The translations under genes and the position numbers were made by a program. Below are positions 7,996 through 16,826 of a stretch of 22,500 nucleotides of DNA, one piece after another. The DNA comes from Cryptomeria japonica (taxonomy: Eukaryota > Streptophyta > Pinopsida > Cupressales > Cupressaceae): positions 422,501 to 445,000 of the forward strand of contig NW_026728912.1 in the NCBI RefSeq assembly GCF_030272615.1, written 5' to 3'. The notes beneath the pieces were generated by a model, which was given only the letters and a program-made list of their open reading frames with translations, made no database searches and was not told the origin of the DNA. The number at the start of each line of letters is the position of its first letter. Within the stretch, counting starts at the first letter, position 1.

Positions 7996-9370
7996 GGGCT
8001 GCGCACCAGGGCGGGCTCAAGATGGCACCCGCGTTCCTTTTTTTTCACTATCTTTCAAAACGGAAATTTTAAAATCTCATTTTTTTTTGCCTTTTTCTGG
8101 AAATTAGTGAAGGCAGCGCATCAAAGGTGCGCACCTCGCTGCCCACCACGGTGCGCAACGCCGGTGGGCACCCGGGAGTGCTTCGAAGTGTGCTCCAAGG
8201 TGCTGCGTGCACGTTGTCGGAGCCCGGTTTGCCCCGGGTGCGCACCTCGCGTGCACCTTCGTCGGGGTGGGCACCTTGGCTGGGTTTGCCCCGGCTGCGC
8301 TCCGAAGCGGGGTTATTGGAGCGCCGCCTCTTTTTTTGTCGGAGCGTTTGGTGGGGTTTCTCGCATTGGCTCTTCCGAGGCCCGGTTGCCACCCTGGCGC
8401 GCACGAAGTCGGAAGTAGGGTTAATTGCCCGGGTGCGCACCTTTGCCAGGGTGGGCACCTTACCTGGGCTGCGCACCAGGGCGGGCTCAAGATGGCACGC
8501 GCGTTCCGTTTTTTTCACTATCTTTCAAAACGGAAATTTTAAAATCTCCTTTTTTTTTTGCCTTTTCTGGAAATTAGTGAAGGCAGCGCATCAAAGGTGC
8601 GCACCTCGCTGCCCACCTTGGTGTGCTCTGAGGTGCGCACCCGGGAGCGCTACGAAGTGTGCTCCAAGGTGCGGCGTGCACGTTGTCGGAGCCCGGTTTG
8701 CCCCGGGTGCGCACCTCGCCTGCACCTTGGCCGGGGTGGGCACCTTGGCTGGGTTTGCCCAGGGTGCGCTCCGAAGCGGGGTTACTGGAGCGCCCCCTCT
8801 TTTTTTGTCAGAGCGTTTGGTGGGGTTTCTCGCATTGGCTCTTCCCAGGCCCGGTTGTTGGGTGCGCTCCCACCCTGGCGCGCGCGAAGTTGGAAGTTGG
8901 GTTAATTGCCCGGGCGCGCACCTTCGCCAGGGTGGGCACCTTGGTGCGCACACCTTGGCTGGGCTGCGCACCAGGGCGGGCTCAAGATGGCACCAGCATT
9001 CCCTTTTTCTCACTATCTTTCAAAACGGAAATTTTAAAATCTCGTTTTTTTTTTGCCTTTTATGGAAATTAGTGAAGGCATCGCATCAAAGGTGCGCACC
9101 TCGCTGCCCACCTTGGTGTGCTCCGAGGTGCCCACCACGGTGCGCAACGCCGGTGCGAACCCGGGAGCGCCCCGATGTGTGCTCCAAGGTGCGGCGTGCA
9201 CGAAGTCGGACCCCGGTTTGCCCCGGGTGCGCACCTCGCGTGCACCTTGGTGCGCACACCTTGGCTGGGTTGCGCGGCCTGGTGGGCACCATGGTGCGCA
9301 CCAAGGAGCGCTCCGAAGTGTGCTCCAAGGTGCGGCGTGCACGAAGTCGGAGCCCGGTTTGCCCCGGGTA
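7862..9370. repeat. Nested 1.5 kb duplication, right copy
   Basis: Partner of 5510-7018 at an offset of 2352 bp. Its greater part (7955 onward) is also the left end of the large block copy 2. The same sequence therefore takes part in two duplications of different size, which implies at least two separate exchange events. Confidence 0.85.
7996..9099. repeat. AT-island modules 10-12 (large block copy 2)
   Basis: Islands at 7996-8134, 8466-8604 and 8961-9099, the direct equivalents of those at 42-180, 512-650 and 1009-1147. The only length change noted is two extra bases in the first copy near 925 (GGCGCTCGCGCG versus GGCGCGCGCG here). Confidence 0.9.
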
Positions 9371-10078
9371 CGCACCTCGCGTGCACCTTCGCCGGGGTGG
9401 GCACCTCGGCTGGGTTGCGCGCCCTGGTGCGCACCAAGGAGCGCTCCGAAGTGTGCTCCAAGGTGCGGCGTGCACGAAGTCGGAGCCCGGTTTGCCCCGG
9501 GTGCGCACCTTCGCCGCGGTGCGCACCATGGCGTGCACGAAGTCGGAGCCCGGTTTGCCCCGGGTGCGCACCTCGCGTGCACCTTCGGCGGGGTTGCGCG
9601 CCCTGGTGGGCACCATGGTGCGCACCAAGGAGCGCTCCGAAGTGTGCTCCAAGGTGCGGCGTGCACGAAGTCGGAGCCCGGTTTGCCCCGGGTGCGCACC
9701 TCGCGTGCACCTTCGGCGGGGTTGCGCGCCCTGGTGGGCACCATGGTGCGCACCAAGGAGCGCTCCGAAGTGTGCTCCAAGGTGCGGCGTGCACGAAGTC
9801 GGAGCCCGGTTTGCCCCGGGTGCGCACCTCGCGTGCACCTTCGCCGCGGTGGGCACCATGGCGTGCACGAAGTCGGAGCCCGGTTTGCCCCGGGTGCGCA
9901 CCTCGCGTGCACCTTCGCCGGGGTGGGCACCTCGGCTGGGTTGCGCGCCCTGGTGCGCACCAAGGAGCGCTCCGAAGTGTGCTCCAAGGTGCGGCGTGCA
10001 CGAAGTCGGAGCCCGGTTTGCCCCGGGTGCGCACCTCGCGTGCACCTTCGCCAGGGTGGGCACCTCGGTGCGCACACC
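9172..10078. repeat. GC-rich sub-repeat array, copy 2
   Basis: Cleaner version of 1220-2130. Successive AAGGTGCGGC words lie at 9327, 9460, 9651, 9779 and 9986, giving spacings of 133, 191, 128 and 207 bp, the larger ones containing an additional short unit of about 79 bp. Units are nearly identical. Confidence 0.85.
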
Positions 10079-10139
10079 TTCTCAATGTTTTCTTGCCTTT
10101 TCTGGAAATTGGTGAAGGCAGCGCATCAAAGGTGCGCAC
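10079..10139. repeat. Truncated AT island, copy 2
   Basis: Same truncated right half as 2131-2192, starting in TTCTCAATGTTTTCTTGCC and ending AAAGGTGCGCAC. Confidence 0.85.
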
Positions 10140-10742
10140 CTCGGTGTGCTCCGAGGTGCGAACCCGAGAGCGCTCCGAGGTGCCCACGAAGTCGAAAGTC
10201 GGGTTAATTGCATTGTTTTCCCCGGGTGCGCTCCGAGGTGCGCAACATCGGCGCGCACCAAGGAGGGCTCCGAAGTGTGCTCCAAGGTGCGCACGATGGC
10301 GTGCACCTCTGGTGCGCACGATTCGGAGCTCGGTTTGACCGGGGTGCGCACACCTTGGCTGGGTTGCGCACCTTTTGTGCGCTCCAAGGTGCGCACGAAG
10401 TCGGAGCTCGGTTTGCCCCGGGTGCGCACCTTCGCCAGGGTGCGCACCTTGATGCGCACGCCTTGGCTGGGCTGCGCACCTTGGTGGGCGCCATGGTGCG
10501 CACCTTTCGTGCGCTCCAAGGTGCGCACGAAGTCGGAGCTCGGTTTGCCCCGGGTGCGCACCTTGGTGGGCGCCATGGTGCACTCCGAGGTGCCCAAGAT
10601 TGGTGCGCACCAAGGAGCGCTCCGAAGTGCGCTCCAAGGTGCGCGCGAAGTCGAAAGTTGGGTTAATTGTCCGGTTTGCCTCGGGTGCGCACCTTGCGTG
10701 CACCTTCGCCAGGGTGGGCGCCTTGGTGCGCACACCTTGGCT
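10140..10742. repeat. Divergent GC-rich sub-repeat array, copy 2
   Basis: Equivalent of 2193-2804 with regular GGTGCGCACGAAGTCGGAGC, TCGGTTTGCCCCGGGTGCGC and CTTGGTGGGCGCCATGGTGC words and without the extra bases of copy 1. Confidence 0.8.
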
Positions 10743-10884
10743 GGGCTGCGCACACCTTGGCACCCGCGTTTCCTTCATTTTAAATTTTTTTTTTTTACAA
10801 TCTCTCAAGTGGGAAATTCTATAATCTCAACTTTTTTTGCCTTTTCAGGAAACTTTTGAATGGAGCGCATCATTGGTGCGCTCC
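10743..10884. repeat. Variant AT island, copy 2
   Basis: Matches 2805-2946. It differs by CAGGAAACTTTTG (here) for CAGGTAACTTTTG and by GCGCTCCGAAG (here) for GCGCTCCCGAAG just beyond the island. Confidence 0.8.
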
Positions 10885-11292
10885 GAAGTGTGCTCCAAAG
10901 CTCTCTCCAGCTGCGTGCACCTGCCCCGGCCGCGCACCCGGCCCCGCCCAGCTTCGCTCACCTGTCCCGGGCGTCTGGTGCGGAACCTTAGAGTAAGAAA
11001 CATCACCGTGCACCTTGGCCAACGTGCGCGACTCGACCGAGCGCGCACTGGCCGAGGTGCACACCGATTTCACCTGGGTGCGCGCGCAGCACCTCGGGCG
11101 CACCGGGGTGCGCGCACAACGCCCGGGTTGCACCGTGGCCTGTGTGCTCGGGGCGCCTCGGGTGCGCGCTCGGTGTCGCCCCCCGCGCGCGCGGTAGTGC
11201 GGGCAGCGCACCCCGGCCCGGCCCGGCCCCGACGAGAACGCAAACGGGCAAAAGGTTTATTCAAATAGCATTGCGACGCCCGGCGAAAAACT
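10885..11292. other. GC-rich low-copy spacer 3' of 5S copy 2
   Basis: Second copy of 2947-3358. No gene is visible. Small differences include CCAACGTGCGCG for CCAACTGTGCGCG near 11020 and GCCCGGCCCGGCCCCGACG for a longer GGCCCTGGCCCC run near 11215. Confidence 0.7.
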
Positions 11293-11298
11293 AAAAAA
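11293..11298 (-). terminator. Pol III terminator of 5S copy 2 (T6)
   Basis: Six A residues on the + strand follow CT and precede GGGTGCAAC, giving TTTTTT on the - strand at the 5S 3' end, identical to copy 1. Confidence 0.88.
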
Positions 11299-11416
11299 GG
11301 GTGCAACACCGGGACTTCCCGGGAGGTCACCCATCCCAGTACTACTCCGGCCCAAGCGCGCTTAACTGCGGAGTTCTGATGGGATCCGGTGCACTAACGC
11401 TGGTATGATCGCACCC
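11299..11416 (-). rRNA. 5S ribosomal RNA, copy 2 (intact form)
   Basis: The - strand gives a 118-nt RNA beginning GGGTGCGATCATACCAGCGT and ending GTTGCACCC, with helix I pairing (GGGTGCGAT with GTTGCACCC, allowing G-U). Internal control elements are at the expected places: box A around nt 50-64 with GTTAAGCGCGCTTGGG, and the box C region around nt 80-97 with GGGATGGGTGACCTCCCGGG. Length and box spacing fit plant 5S genes, so this copy should be transcribable by Pol III. The flank upstream of the start (CAAGCTCATAAC before GGGTGC) has the usual C at -1 but no clear TATA. It points away from the 18S side, i.e. opposite to the Pol I promoters at 14127-18380. GTTAGTGCACC and CCGGTGTTGCACCC look gymnosperm-like, from memory only. 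Confidence 0.98.
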
Positions 11417-11814
11417 GTTATGAGCTTGTCGCAGTGTGTACTTAGCAAACCGCGACCCACGTGCGAATCCACCCCGGCCACCCACCCCCGTCGAGGTGCA
11501 CACCCTCCCTCGCGAAGTGCGCCCCGTTCGCCAAGTGTGAGCCCTGCCCGGGTGCGCGCACCTTGCTAGGGCGTCGGGTGTGCACCCGGCCCGGCCTACG
11601 TGCGTGCACCTGGAGGGGGCGTCGTGTGCGTGCAGTGTCCCGTCTGCAACGCGGTGCCCACACACCACCTCGGGCGCAACGACCTGCGCTCACATGTGGG
11701 CCGAGTGCACCTTGGTGCATGTTCGGGGCGCCTCGGGTGCACGCTCGATCTTGCCCCGGTGCACCAAGGCGCTCGGTTTGCCCCGGGTGCGCACTTGGTG
11801 CAAGGTGGGCACCC
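11417..11814. other. Upstream flank of 5S copy 2
   Basis: Repeat of 3484-3883: GC-rich, low-copy and without a gene. The first 40 bases (TTATGAGCTTGTCGCAGTG then TACTTAGCAAACC on the + strand) are unchanged between copies and would hold any upstream 5S promoter signal. Confidence 0.7.
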
Positions 11815-12149
11815 AAAATAGGGATCAAGCACCAAAACACAAGTTTCGGGATGCAAAATGGGACCCAAGGACCACAAATGCGTTCCAAGACCCATGATGG
11901 GTCCACGAGAACAAAAATGTGTTCCGAGACTTAATAAACAAATATTGGGTTTTAGGAGAAGAAACATGCTCTGATGCCCAAAACGAGAATCGACCCCGAA
12001 AAGGCCACAGGCCAAAAGTGGGATGCGAGACAAAAAAAAATGGGACCCGAGGACCAAAATTGGGTTCCCAGGTCGAAGACAGGGCAACCGGACAAGAAAC
12101 GACCTCTAAGGCTCGAAATGAGTCCCGACGACTAAAACTTGACAAGAAG
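11815..12149. repeat. A-rich tract with degenerate short repeats, copy 2
   Basis: Equivalent of 3884-4219, one A shorter (GCAAAATGGG for GCAAAAATGGG). It is otherwise nearly unchanged, including AATAAACAAATATTGGG and GACAAAAAAAAATGGGACCC. Confidence 0.72.
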
Positions 12150-13865
12150 CACCCATCAGGCACCCAACTCGACACCCATGGGATGCCGACCCACCCGGGC
12201 TTCCACCTAGCACACCTTGGCACCCACCCACCCTCGCACCCAACCTCGCACCCAACTTAGCACCTTTGAACCCACATTGGCACTCACCCTGACCCTGGCA
12301 CCTTGGAACCCACATTGGCACTCACCTTGACCCTGGCACCCACCTTTGCACTCACCTTGGGACCCACCCTGGCTCCCACCTCGGCACCCACCCAGACACC
12401 CACCTTGGTTCCTTGGCACCCACCTTGGATCCTTGGCACCCACCCCGACACCCACCTTGGCACGCAACTTGGCTACTTGCCACCCACCTTGGCTCCTTGA
12501 CGCCCACCCCGACAACCACCCCGTGACCTACCCTGGCTAGGGTTGGTGCACACCCACCCTGGTGCCCACCTTGGCACCCACCCTATGACCCACCTTGGCA
12601 CGCACCTTAGTACCCACCCCGTTACCCACCCTAGGACCCACCCCGTGACCCACCTTGGCCAGGGTGGGTGCACCCACCCTGGTGCCCACCTTGGCACCCA
12701 CCCATCCTAGCACCCAGCCTGTGACCGGGCTTGGAACCCAACCTTGCACCCGCACCCGTCTTGGCCAGTGTGGGTGCGCACCCATCCTGGCACCCACGTT
12801 GTGACACACCCTTTAACCCACGCACCCTAGCACCCACGTTGGCACCCACCTTGGAACCCAACCTAGCAACTTGGCACCCACCCCGTGACCCACCTTGGCA
12901 TCCACCATAGCAGTCGCCGACTTGGCACCCACCTCGGCACCCACCTTGACACTTGTGGACCCACCTTGCCACTCACCCTAGCATCGACCCATCCTAGCAC
13001 CCACCCTGGCACCTTTGCACCCTAGCACTCACCCATCCTAGCACCTAACCTGTGACCCACCTTGACACTCACCCTCGCACCCACCTTGGAACCCAACCTA
13101 GCACCCACCCACCCTGACACCAACCCTAGCACCTACCCACCCTTGCACCCACCCTGTGACCCATCTTGGCACCCACCCATCCTACCACTCAACCTATCAC
13201 CCACCTTCTCACCCACCTTGGCATCCACCTTAGCACCCACCCACACTGGCACCTTGGCACCCACCTCGGGCAAGGTGGGTGCACACCCACCCTGGCACCC
13301 AATTTAGAACCCACCGAGCATGTTACCCACCTTGGCACCCACATTGCAGCCCACCCTAGTACCCACCCTATGACCCACATTGGCATCCACACCCTAGCAC
13401 CCAGGCACCTCGACACCCGCCTTGACACCCACCCTAGCACTGAACCTGTGACCCACCTTGGAACTCACCCTAGAACCCACCCACCCTGTGAACCACCTTG
13501 GCATCCACCTTAGCACCCACCCACCTTGGCACCCACTCTAGCACTCACCCATCCTAACACCCAACTTGTTACCCACCTTGGCACCCGCCCTCGCGTCCAC
13601 CTTGAAACCCACCCTAGCACCCACCCACGCAGGAGCCCACCTTGGCACCCAACCTAACACCCACGCATCCTGGCACCCAACTTGTGACCCACCTTGGAAC
13701 CCACCCTAGTACCCACCTTTGAACCCACTATATCACCAACCCACCTTGGCACCCACCCTATGACCCTCTTTGGAATCCACCCTAGCACGCACCCACCCTG
13801 GCACCCACCATGGAGCGCACCCTAGCACCCACCCACCTCGGCACGCACCTCAACACCCACCTTGG
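12150..13865. repeat. C-rich CACCCACC(TTGG) array, copy 2 (full length)
   Basis: About 1.7 kb of irregular 12-24 bp words of the type CACCCACCTTGG, CACCCACCCTGG, CACCCTAGCACC and CACCCACCCTGTGACC. The first 520 bp match 4220-4743; the remaining 1.2 kb exists only here. G and C are strongly unequal between strands throughout. Isolated GCCAGGGTGGGTGC / GGGCAAGGTGGGTGC words (12658, 12765, 13267) punctuate it and resemble the crossover word at 4731-4743. No gene is visible. Confidence 0.9.
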
Positions 13866-14059
13866 TGTGCGCACTGCGCCAACCTCTCAAAGACCCTATG
13901 TGGTGCGCTCCAAAGTGTACACCTTTGGTGCGCTCCAAGGTGCGCACCTTTGGTGCACACCGAGGTGCACACCAAAGTGTGCACCGAGGTGAGCACCAAA
14001 GTGCACTCCAGGGTGCACACCAAGGCGTGCACCTTTGGTGCGGTCAATGCAAACGAATT
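13866..14059. repeat. GTGCACC/GTGCGC-rich transition block
   Basis: After the C-rich array the sequence changes to short words GGTGCGCTCCAAAGTG, CACCTTTGGTGCGC, GGTGCACACCGAGGTG and CACCAAGGCGTGCACC. The first part (GTGTGCGCACTGCGCCAACC, TCTCAAAGACCCTATG) resembles the downstream part of the spacer-promoter units, so a degenerate promoter unit lacking its core may lie here. Confidence 0.65.
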
Positions 14060-14136
14060 CGGAAGTTGGGGTCGATGTCCTAATCGCTGCTGCAGACTAC
14101 ACGTATGAGAATCGGACAAATAGCTTTATATAGGGG
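14060..14136 (+). promoter_or_regulatory. Pol I spacer promoter P1
   Basis: Upstream box CGGAAGTTGGGG starts at 14060 and the core TATATAGGGG is at 14127-14136, preceded by AATCGGACAAATAGCTT. TATATAGGGG is the plant RNA polymerase I initiation motif, with initiation at or next to the TATATA/GGGG boundary. This copy has an extra T before the core (GCTTTATATA). Confidence 0.82.
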
Positions 14137-14214
14137 AGGTGTTGCGTTTGATGGGTCGACTCCCCTGGTTGTGTGCACTGCACCAACTTCAAAGACCCTG
14201 TCTTGTTTAAGAAG

Positions 14215-14293
14215 TCAAAAGTTGGGGTGGATGTCCTAATCATTGCTGCAGTCTACGCATGTATGAGAATCAGACAAATAGCTTATATAGGGG
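14215..14293 (+). promoter_or_regulatory. Pol I spacer promoter P2
   Basis: Core TATATAGGGG at 14284-14293; upstream box CAAAAGTTGGGG begins at 14215, 69 bp before the core. The GGTGCGGTC segment found upstream of P1 and P3 is absent. Confidence 0.82.
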
Positions 14294-14435
14294 AGGTGTT
14301 GCATTCGGTGGGTTGACTCCCCTGGTTGTGCGCACTGCGCCAACCTCAAAGACCCCGCATAGCAGAAGAAGTCGGAAGTCGGATTTTGGTGAGCACCAAG
14401 GCGTGCACCTTTGGTGCGGTCAACGCAGACGAATT

Positions 14436-14513
14436 CAGAAGTTGGGGTGGATGTCCTAATCGTTGTTGCAGGCTACACATGTATGAGAATCAGACAAATA
14501 GCTTATATAGGGG
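14436..14513 (+). promoter_or_regulatory. Pol I spacer promoter P3
   Basis: Core at 14504-14513, upstream box CAGAAGTTGGGG at 14436. It lies 220 bp after P2; the extra 63 bp is a CACCAAGGCGTGCACC / TTTGGTGCGGTCAACGC segment like that before P1. Confidence 0.82.
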
Positions 14514-14592
14514 AGGTGTTGGGTTTGATGGGTCAACTCCCTTGGTTGTGCGCATTACGCCAACCTCAAAGACCTTGTTTTCGTTAAGAAGT

Positions 14593-14670
14593 CAAAAGTT
14601 GGGGTCAATGTCCTAATGGCTCCTGCAGGCTACACATGTATGAGAATCGGACAAATAGCTTATATAGGGG
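14593..14670 (+). promoter_or_regulatory. Pol I spacer promoter P4
   Basis: Core at 14661-14670, upstream box CAAAAGTTGGGG at 14593; 157 bp after P3. Confidence 0.82.
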
Positions 14671-14749
14671 AGGTGTTGGGTTTGATGGGTCGACTCCCCT
14701 GGTTGTGCGCATTACGTCAACCTCAAAGACCTTGTTTTCGTTAAGAAGT

Positions 14750-14827
14750 CAAAAGTTGGGGTCGATGTCCTAATTGCTCCTGTAGACTACACATGTATGA
14801 GAATCAGACAAATAGCTTATATAGGGG
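14750..14827 (+). promoter_or_regulatory. Pol I spacer promoter P5
   Basis: Core at 14818-14827, upstream box at 14750. The initiation-site inverted repeat is longest here: TAGGGGAG (14822-14829) against CTCCCCTA (14851-14858). Confidence 0.82.
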
Positions 14828-14906
14828 AGGTGTTGGGTTTGATGGGTTGACTCCCCTAGTTGTTCGCATTACACCAACCTCAAAGACCTTGTTTTCGTTT
14901 AGAAGC

Positions 14907-14984
14907 CGAAAGTTGGGGTCGATGTCCTAATTGCTCCTGCAGGCTACGCATGTATGAGAATCAGACAAATAGCTTATATAGGGG
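14907..14984 (+). promoter_or_regulatory. Pol I spacer promoter P6
   Basis: Core at 14975-14984, upstream box CGAAAGTTGGGG at 14907. Last member of the 157-bp family; the 52-bp array follows. Confidence 0.82.
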
Positions 14985-15115
14985 AGGTGTTGGGTTTGAT
15001 GGGTCGACTCCCCTGGTTGTGCGCATTGCGCCAACCTCAAAGACCCTGCATTGCGGATGAAGTCGAAAGTCAGAGTTTGGTGTGCTACAAGGTGTGGTCG
15101 AAGGTGCTCACCTAG

Positions 15116-15855
15116 GTGTGCACCTTTGGAGCACAGGAAAAGTGCCCTCCAAAAGTGCGCACCTTTGGAGTGCACAAAAGTGCCCTCCAAAAGTGCGCAC
15201 CTTTGGAGCGCAGAAAAGTGCCCTCCAAAAAGTGCCCTCCAAAAGTGCGCACCTTTGGAGCGCAGAAAAGTGCCCTCCAAAAAGTGCCCTCCAAAAGTGC
15301 GCACCTTTGGAGCGCAGAAAAGTGCCCTCCAAAAAGTGCCCTCCAAAAGTGCGCACCTTTGGAGCGCAGAAAAGTGCCCTCCAAAAAGTGCCCTCCAAAA
15401 GTGCGCACCTTTGGAGCGCAGAAAAGTGCCCTCCAAAAAGTGCCCTCCAAAAGTGCGCACCTTTGGAGCGCAGAAAAGTGCCCTCCAAAAAGTGCCCTCC
15501 AAAAGTGCGCACCTTTGGAGCGCAGAAAAGTGCCCTCCAAAAAGTGCCCTCCAAAAGTGCGCACCTTTGGAGCGCAGAAAAGTGCCCTCCAAAAAGTGCC
15601 CTCCAAAAGTGCGCACCTTTGGAGCGCAGAAAAGTGCCCTCCAAAAAGTGCCCTCCAAAAGTGCGCACCTTTGGAGCGCAGAAAAGTGCCCTCCAAAAAG
15701 TGCCCTCCAAAAGTGCGCACCTTTGGAGCGCAGAAAAGTGCCCTCCAAAAAGTGCCCTCCAAAAGTGCGCACCTTTGGAGCGCAGAAAAGTGCCCTCCAA
15801 AAGTGCGCACCTTTGGAGCGCACAAAAGTGCCCTCCAAAAGTGCGCACTTTTGGT
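15116..15855. repeat. 52-bp tandem array (38 + 14 bp composite unit)
   Basis: GTGCGCACCTTTGGAGCGC begins at 15193, 15245, 15297 and so on every 52 bp to 15765: eleven full units that look identical. Each is a 38-bp piece ending GTGCCCTCCAAAA plus a second copy of that last word with one more A (14 bp). At both ends only the 38-bp form is present (from about 15116, 15155, 15765 and 15803), with small changes such as GGAGTGCACAAAAG. Each unit has TTTGGAG and CTCCAAA as a 7-bp inverted repeat around a 14-base loop. Because 52 is not a multiple of 3 and there are no stops, long frames are open on both strands; they are not genes. The array separates promoter families A and B. Confidence 0.95.
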
Positions 15856-15893
15856 GCGCACCAAGGCGCTGGTTCGGTCGTTGCAGGCGAGTT

Positions 15894-15971
15894 CGGAAGT
15901 TGGGGTCGATGTCCTGAGCGGAGGTGCAAACTACACAGGTGTCGGAATCGGACAAATAGCTTATATAGGGG
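15894..15971 (+). promoter_or_regulatory. Pol I spacer promoter P7
   Basis: Core TATATAGGGG at 15962-15971, upstream box CGGAAGTTGGGG at 15894, then GTCGATGTCC. First member of the 311-bp family; reads GTGTCGGAATCGG where others have GTGTGGGAATCGG. Confidence 0.82.
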
Positions 15972-16204
15972 AGGTGTATGCTTCGATGGGTCGACTCCCC
16001 AGGTTGAGCGCACCGCGCCAACCTCAAAGACCCTACGGTATGGATGAAGTCGGAAGTTGGGTCCGATGACCGATTCGATTAGTAGGTATGCTCATGAGGT
16101 CGGAATTTGGGTCCGATGACCTGCCATGTGCAGGAAGGCGAATGTTGACACTGTGCGTTGCAAGGTGCACACCAAGGCGCTGGTGCGGTCTTTTTAGTCG
16201 AGTT

Positions 16205-16282
16205 CGGAAGTTGGGGTCGATGTCCTGATCGGAGGTGCAAGCTACACAGGTGTGGGAATCGGACAAATAGCTTATATAGGGG
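16205..16282 (+). promoter_or_regulatory. Pol I spacer promoter P8
   Basis: Core at 16273-16282, upstream box at 16205, 68 bp before the core. Confidence 0.82.
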
Positions 16283-16515
16283 AGGTGTATGCTTCGTTGG
16301 GTCGACTCCCCGGGTTGAGCGCACCGCGCCAACCTCAAAGACCCTACGGTATGGATGAAGTCGGAAGTTGGGTCCGATGACCGATTCGATATGTAGGCAT
16401 ACTCGCGAGGTCGGAATTTGGGTCCGATGACCTGCCACGTGCAGGAAGGCGAATGTTGGCACTGTGCGTTGCAAGGTGCGCACCAAGGCGCTGGTTCGGT
16501 CGTTGGAGGCGAGTT

Positions 16516-16593
16516 CGGAAGTTGGGGTCGATGTCTTGATCGGAGGTGCAAACTACACAGGTGTGGGAATCGGACAAATAGCTTATATAGGGG
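16516..16593 (+). promoter_or_regulatory. Pol I spacer promoter P9
   Basis: Core at 16584-16593, upstream box at 16516; reads GATGTCTTGATC where P8 has GATGTCCTGATC. Confidence 0.82.
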
Positions 16594-16826
16594 AGGTGTA
16601 TGCTTCGTTGGGTCGACTCCCCGGGTTGAGCGCACCGCGCCAACCTCAAAGACCCTACGGTATGGATGAAGTCGGAAGTTGGGTCCGATGACCGATTCGA
16701 TATGTAGGCATACTCGCGAGGTCGGAATTTGGGTCCGATGACCTGCCATGTGCAGGAAGGCGAATGTTGGGACTGTGCGTCGCAAGGTGCGCACCAAGGC
16801 GCTGGTGCCGTCGTTGCAGTCGAGTT

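Larger units (their letters stand above)
7955..12671. repeat. Large IGS block, copy 2 (contains 5S copy 2)
   Basis: Second copy of the 4.7 kb block. By eye it agrees better than copy 1 with the consensus of the small modules: where the copies differ by an indel, this copy usually carries the form also seen at 4764-7954. Its 5S gene has the standard box A spacing. To the right it runs on without a break into about 1.2 kb more of the C-rich array and then the promoter zone, so it looks like the ancestral arrangement and copy 1 like the rearranged one. Confidence 0.93.
14127..15065 (+). repeat. 157-bp spacer-promoter repeat family
   Basis: Six promoter cores at 14127, 14284, 14504, 14661, 14818 and 14975, spaced 157, 220, 157, 157 and 157 bp. 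After the core each unit has GGTGTTG, GGGTCGACTCCCC or a one-base variant, GTTGTGCGCATTRCGCC, AACCTCAAAGACC, the upstream box, GTCGATGTCCTAAT, a CTGCAG or similar word and ATGTATGAGAATC. Units from 14504 on are nearly identical. Confidence 0.9.

Noticed and set aside
8127-10115. 662-codon + frame, the longest in the window
   Set aside because: It crosses several AT islands and sub-repeats, matches no family I know, and its equivalent in large block copy 1 is interrupted by single-base indels. It is repeat sequence read as protein.
9069-10808. 579-codon - frame and similar - frames at 1134-2870
   Set aside because: Reverse reading of the same palindromic repeats; GGTGCGCACC is its own complement, so both strands stay open together.
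15193-15855. CRISPR array
   Set aside because: There are no variable spacers: the whole 52-bp unit repeats. The same holds for the 157-, 188- and 311-bp arrays, and the window is nuclear plant rDNA.
15051-16047. Frames of about 250-370 codons on both strands over the 52-bp array
   Set aside because: A 52-bp stop-free unit cycles through all three frames, giving a protein repeat of 52 residues by arithmetic alone. No start context or non-repeat domain.
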